Positions 63,931 through 64,000 of a stretch of 64,000 nt of DNA are shown piece after piece. Numbering within the stretch: the first letter of the stretch is position 1; each line of letters opens with the position of its first letter. The notes under the pieces were generated by a model. It had not been told where the DNA came from and ran no database searches. It saw nothing but the letters and a program-made list of their open reading frames with translations. This DNA is from Tanytarsus gracilentus (Eukaryota; Arthropoda; Insecta; Diptera; Chironomidae), in the NCBI GenBank assembly GCA_038502055.1, contig JAXRKN010000042.1:1550001-1614000 (forward strand), given 5' to 3'. Made by a program: the position numbers and the translations under genes.

Positions 63931-64000
63931 TCATCTTAAAAAAATCATTCCATTATAGAAAATTTTCGGTTCCTCATTCAGTATGAAGTTATTTAAATAT

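Overview
This is an AT-rich eukaryotic window with short GT-AG introns, long intergenic and intronic AT tracts and insect gene families (fruitless-type zinc-finger exons, ZAD-domain proteins). It most likely comes from a nematoceran dipteran such as a midge or a close relative. That placement is an inference from gene content and intron style; no species can be named from the sequence alone.

Layout, left to right. At 137-2159 (+) are two alternative 3'-terminal zinc-finger exons of a fruitless-like BTB gene whose common part lies off the left edge. After 4.3 kb of non-coding AT-rich DNA comes a Regnase/N4BP1-like NYN ribonuclease gene (6518-8906, +). It is cut in two inside the nuclease domain by about 1.5 kb holding a five-copy ~160-180 bp tandem repeat and a fragment of DNA polymerase theta. 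Two paralogous genes (9135-10220 and 13947-14912, +) encode a ZAD zinc-binding domain joined to Brinker/CENP-B-like helix-turn-helix domains. Between them, on the minus strand, is eIF3c (10353-13557). A cytospin/SPECC1L gene with 11 coding exons and a C-terminal calponin-homology domain occupies 15467-21003 (-). A good Inr+DPE promoter candidate for it lies at about 24893. A PPM1D/Wip1-type phosphatase gene is at 27178-29984 (+). The right half is one very large minus-strand gene, a Nance-Horan syndrome (NHS) family homologue with an N-terminal WAVE-homology domain, from 62180 down to 32930 and with a 16 kb first intron. A complete V-ATPase subunit F gene (63391-63930, +) closes the window, divergent from NHS.

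The NHS introns hold most of the mobile DNA: a 919 bp retroposed element with an 18 bp target-site duplication, a 129 bp-unit minisatellite with an open reading frame, and a 1.6 kb TIR element flanked by TA that ends 20 bp from a splice acceptor. Several short fold-back repeats are scattered elsewhere.

Apart from the ZAD paralogues, the genes are unrelated housekeeping and regulatory loci rather than a pathway cluster. The most unusual observations are the interrupted NYN gene carrying a polymerase-theta fragment, the duplicated ZAD-HTH family, and the coding-length minisatellite. All exon boundaries were placed by eye from reading frame, GT-AG signals and family similarity.
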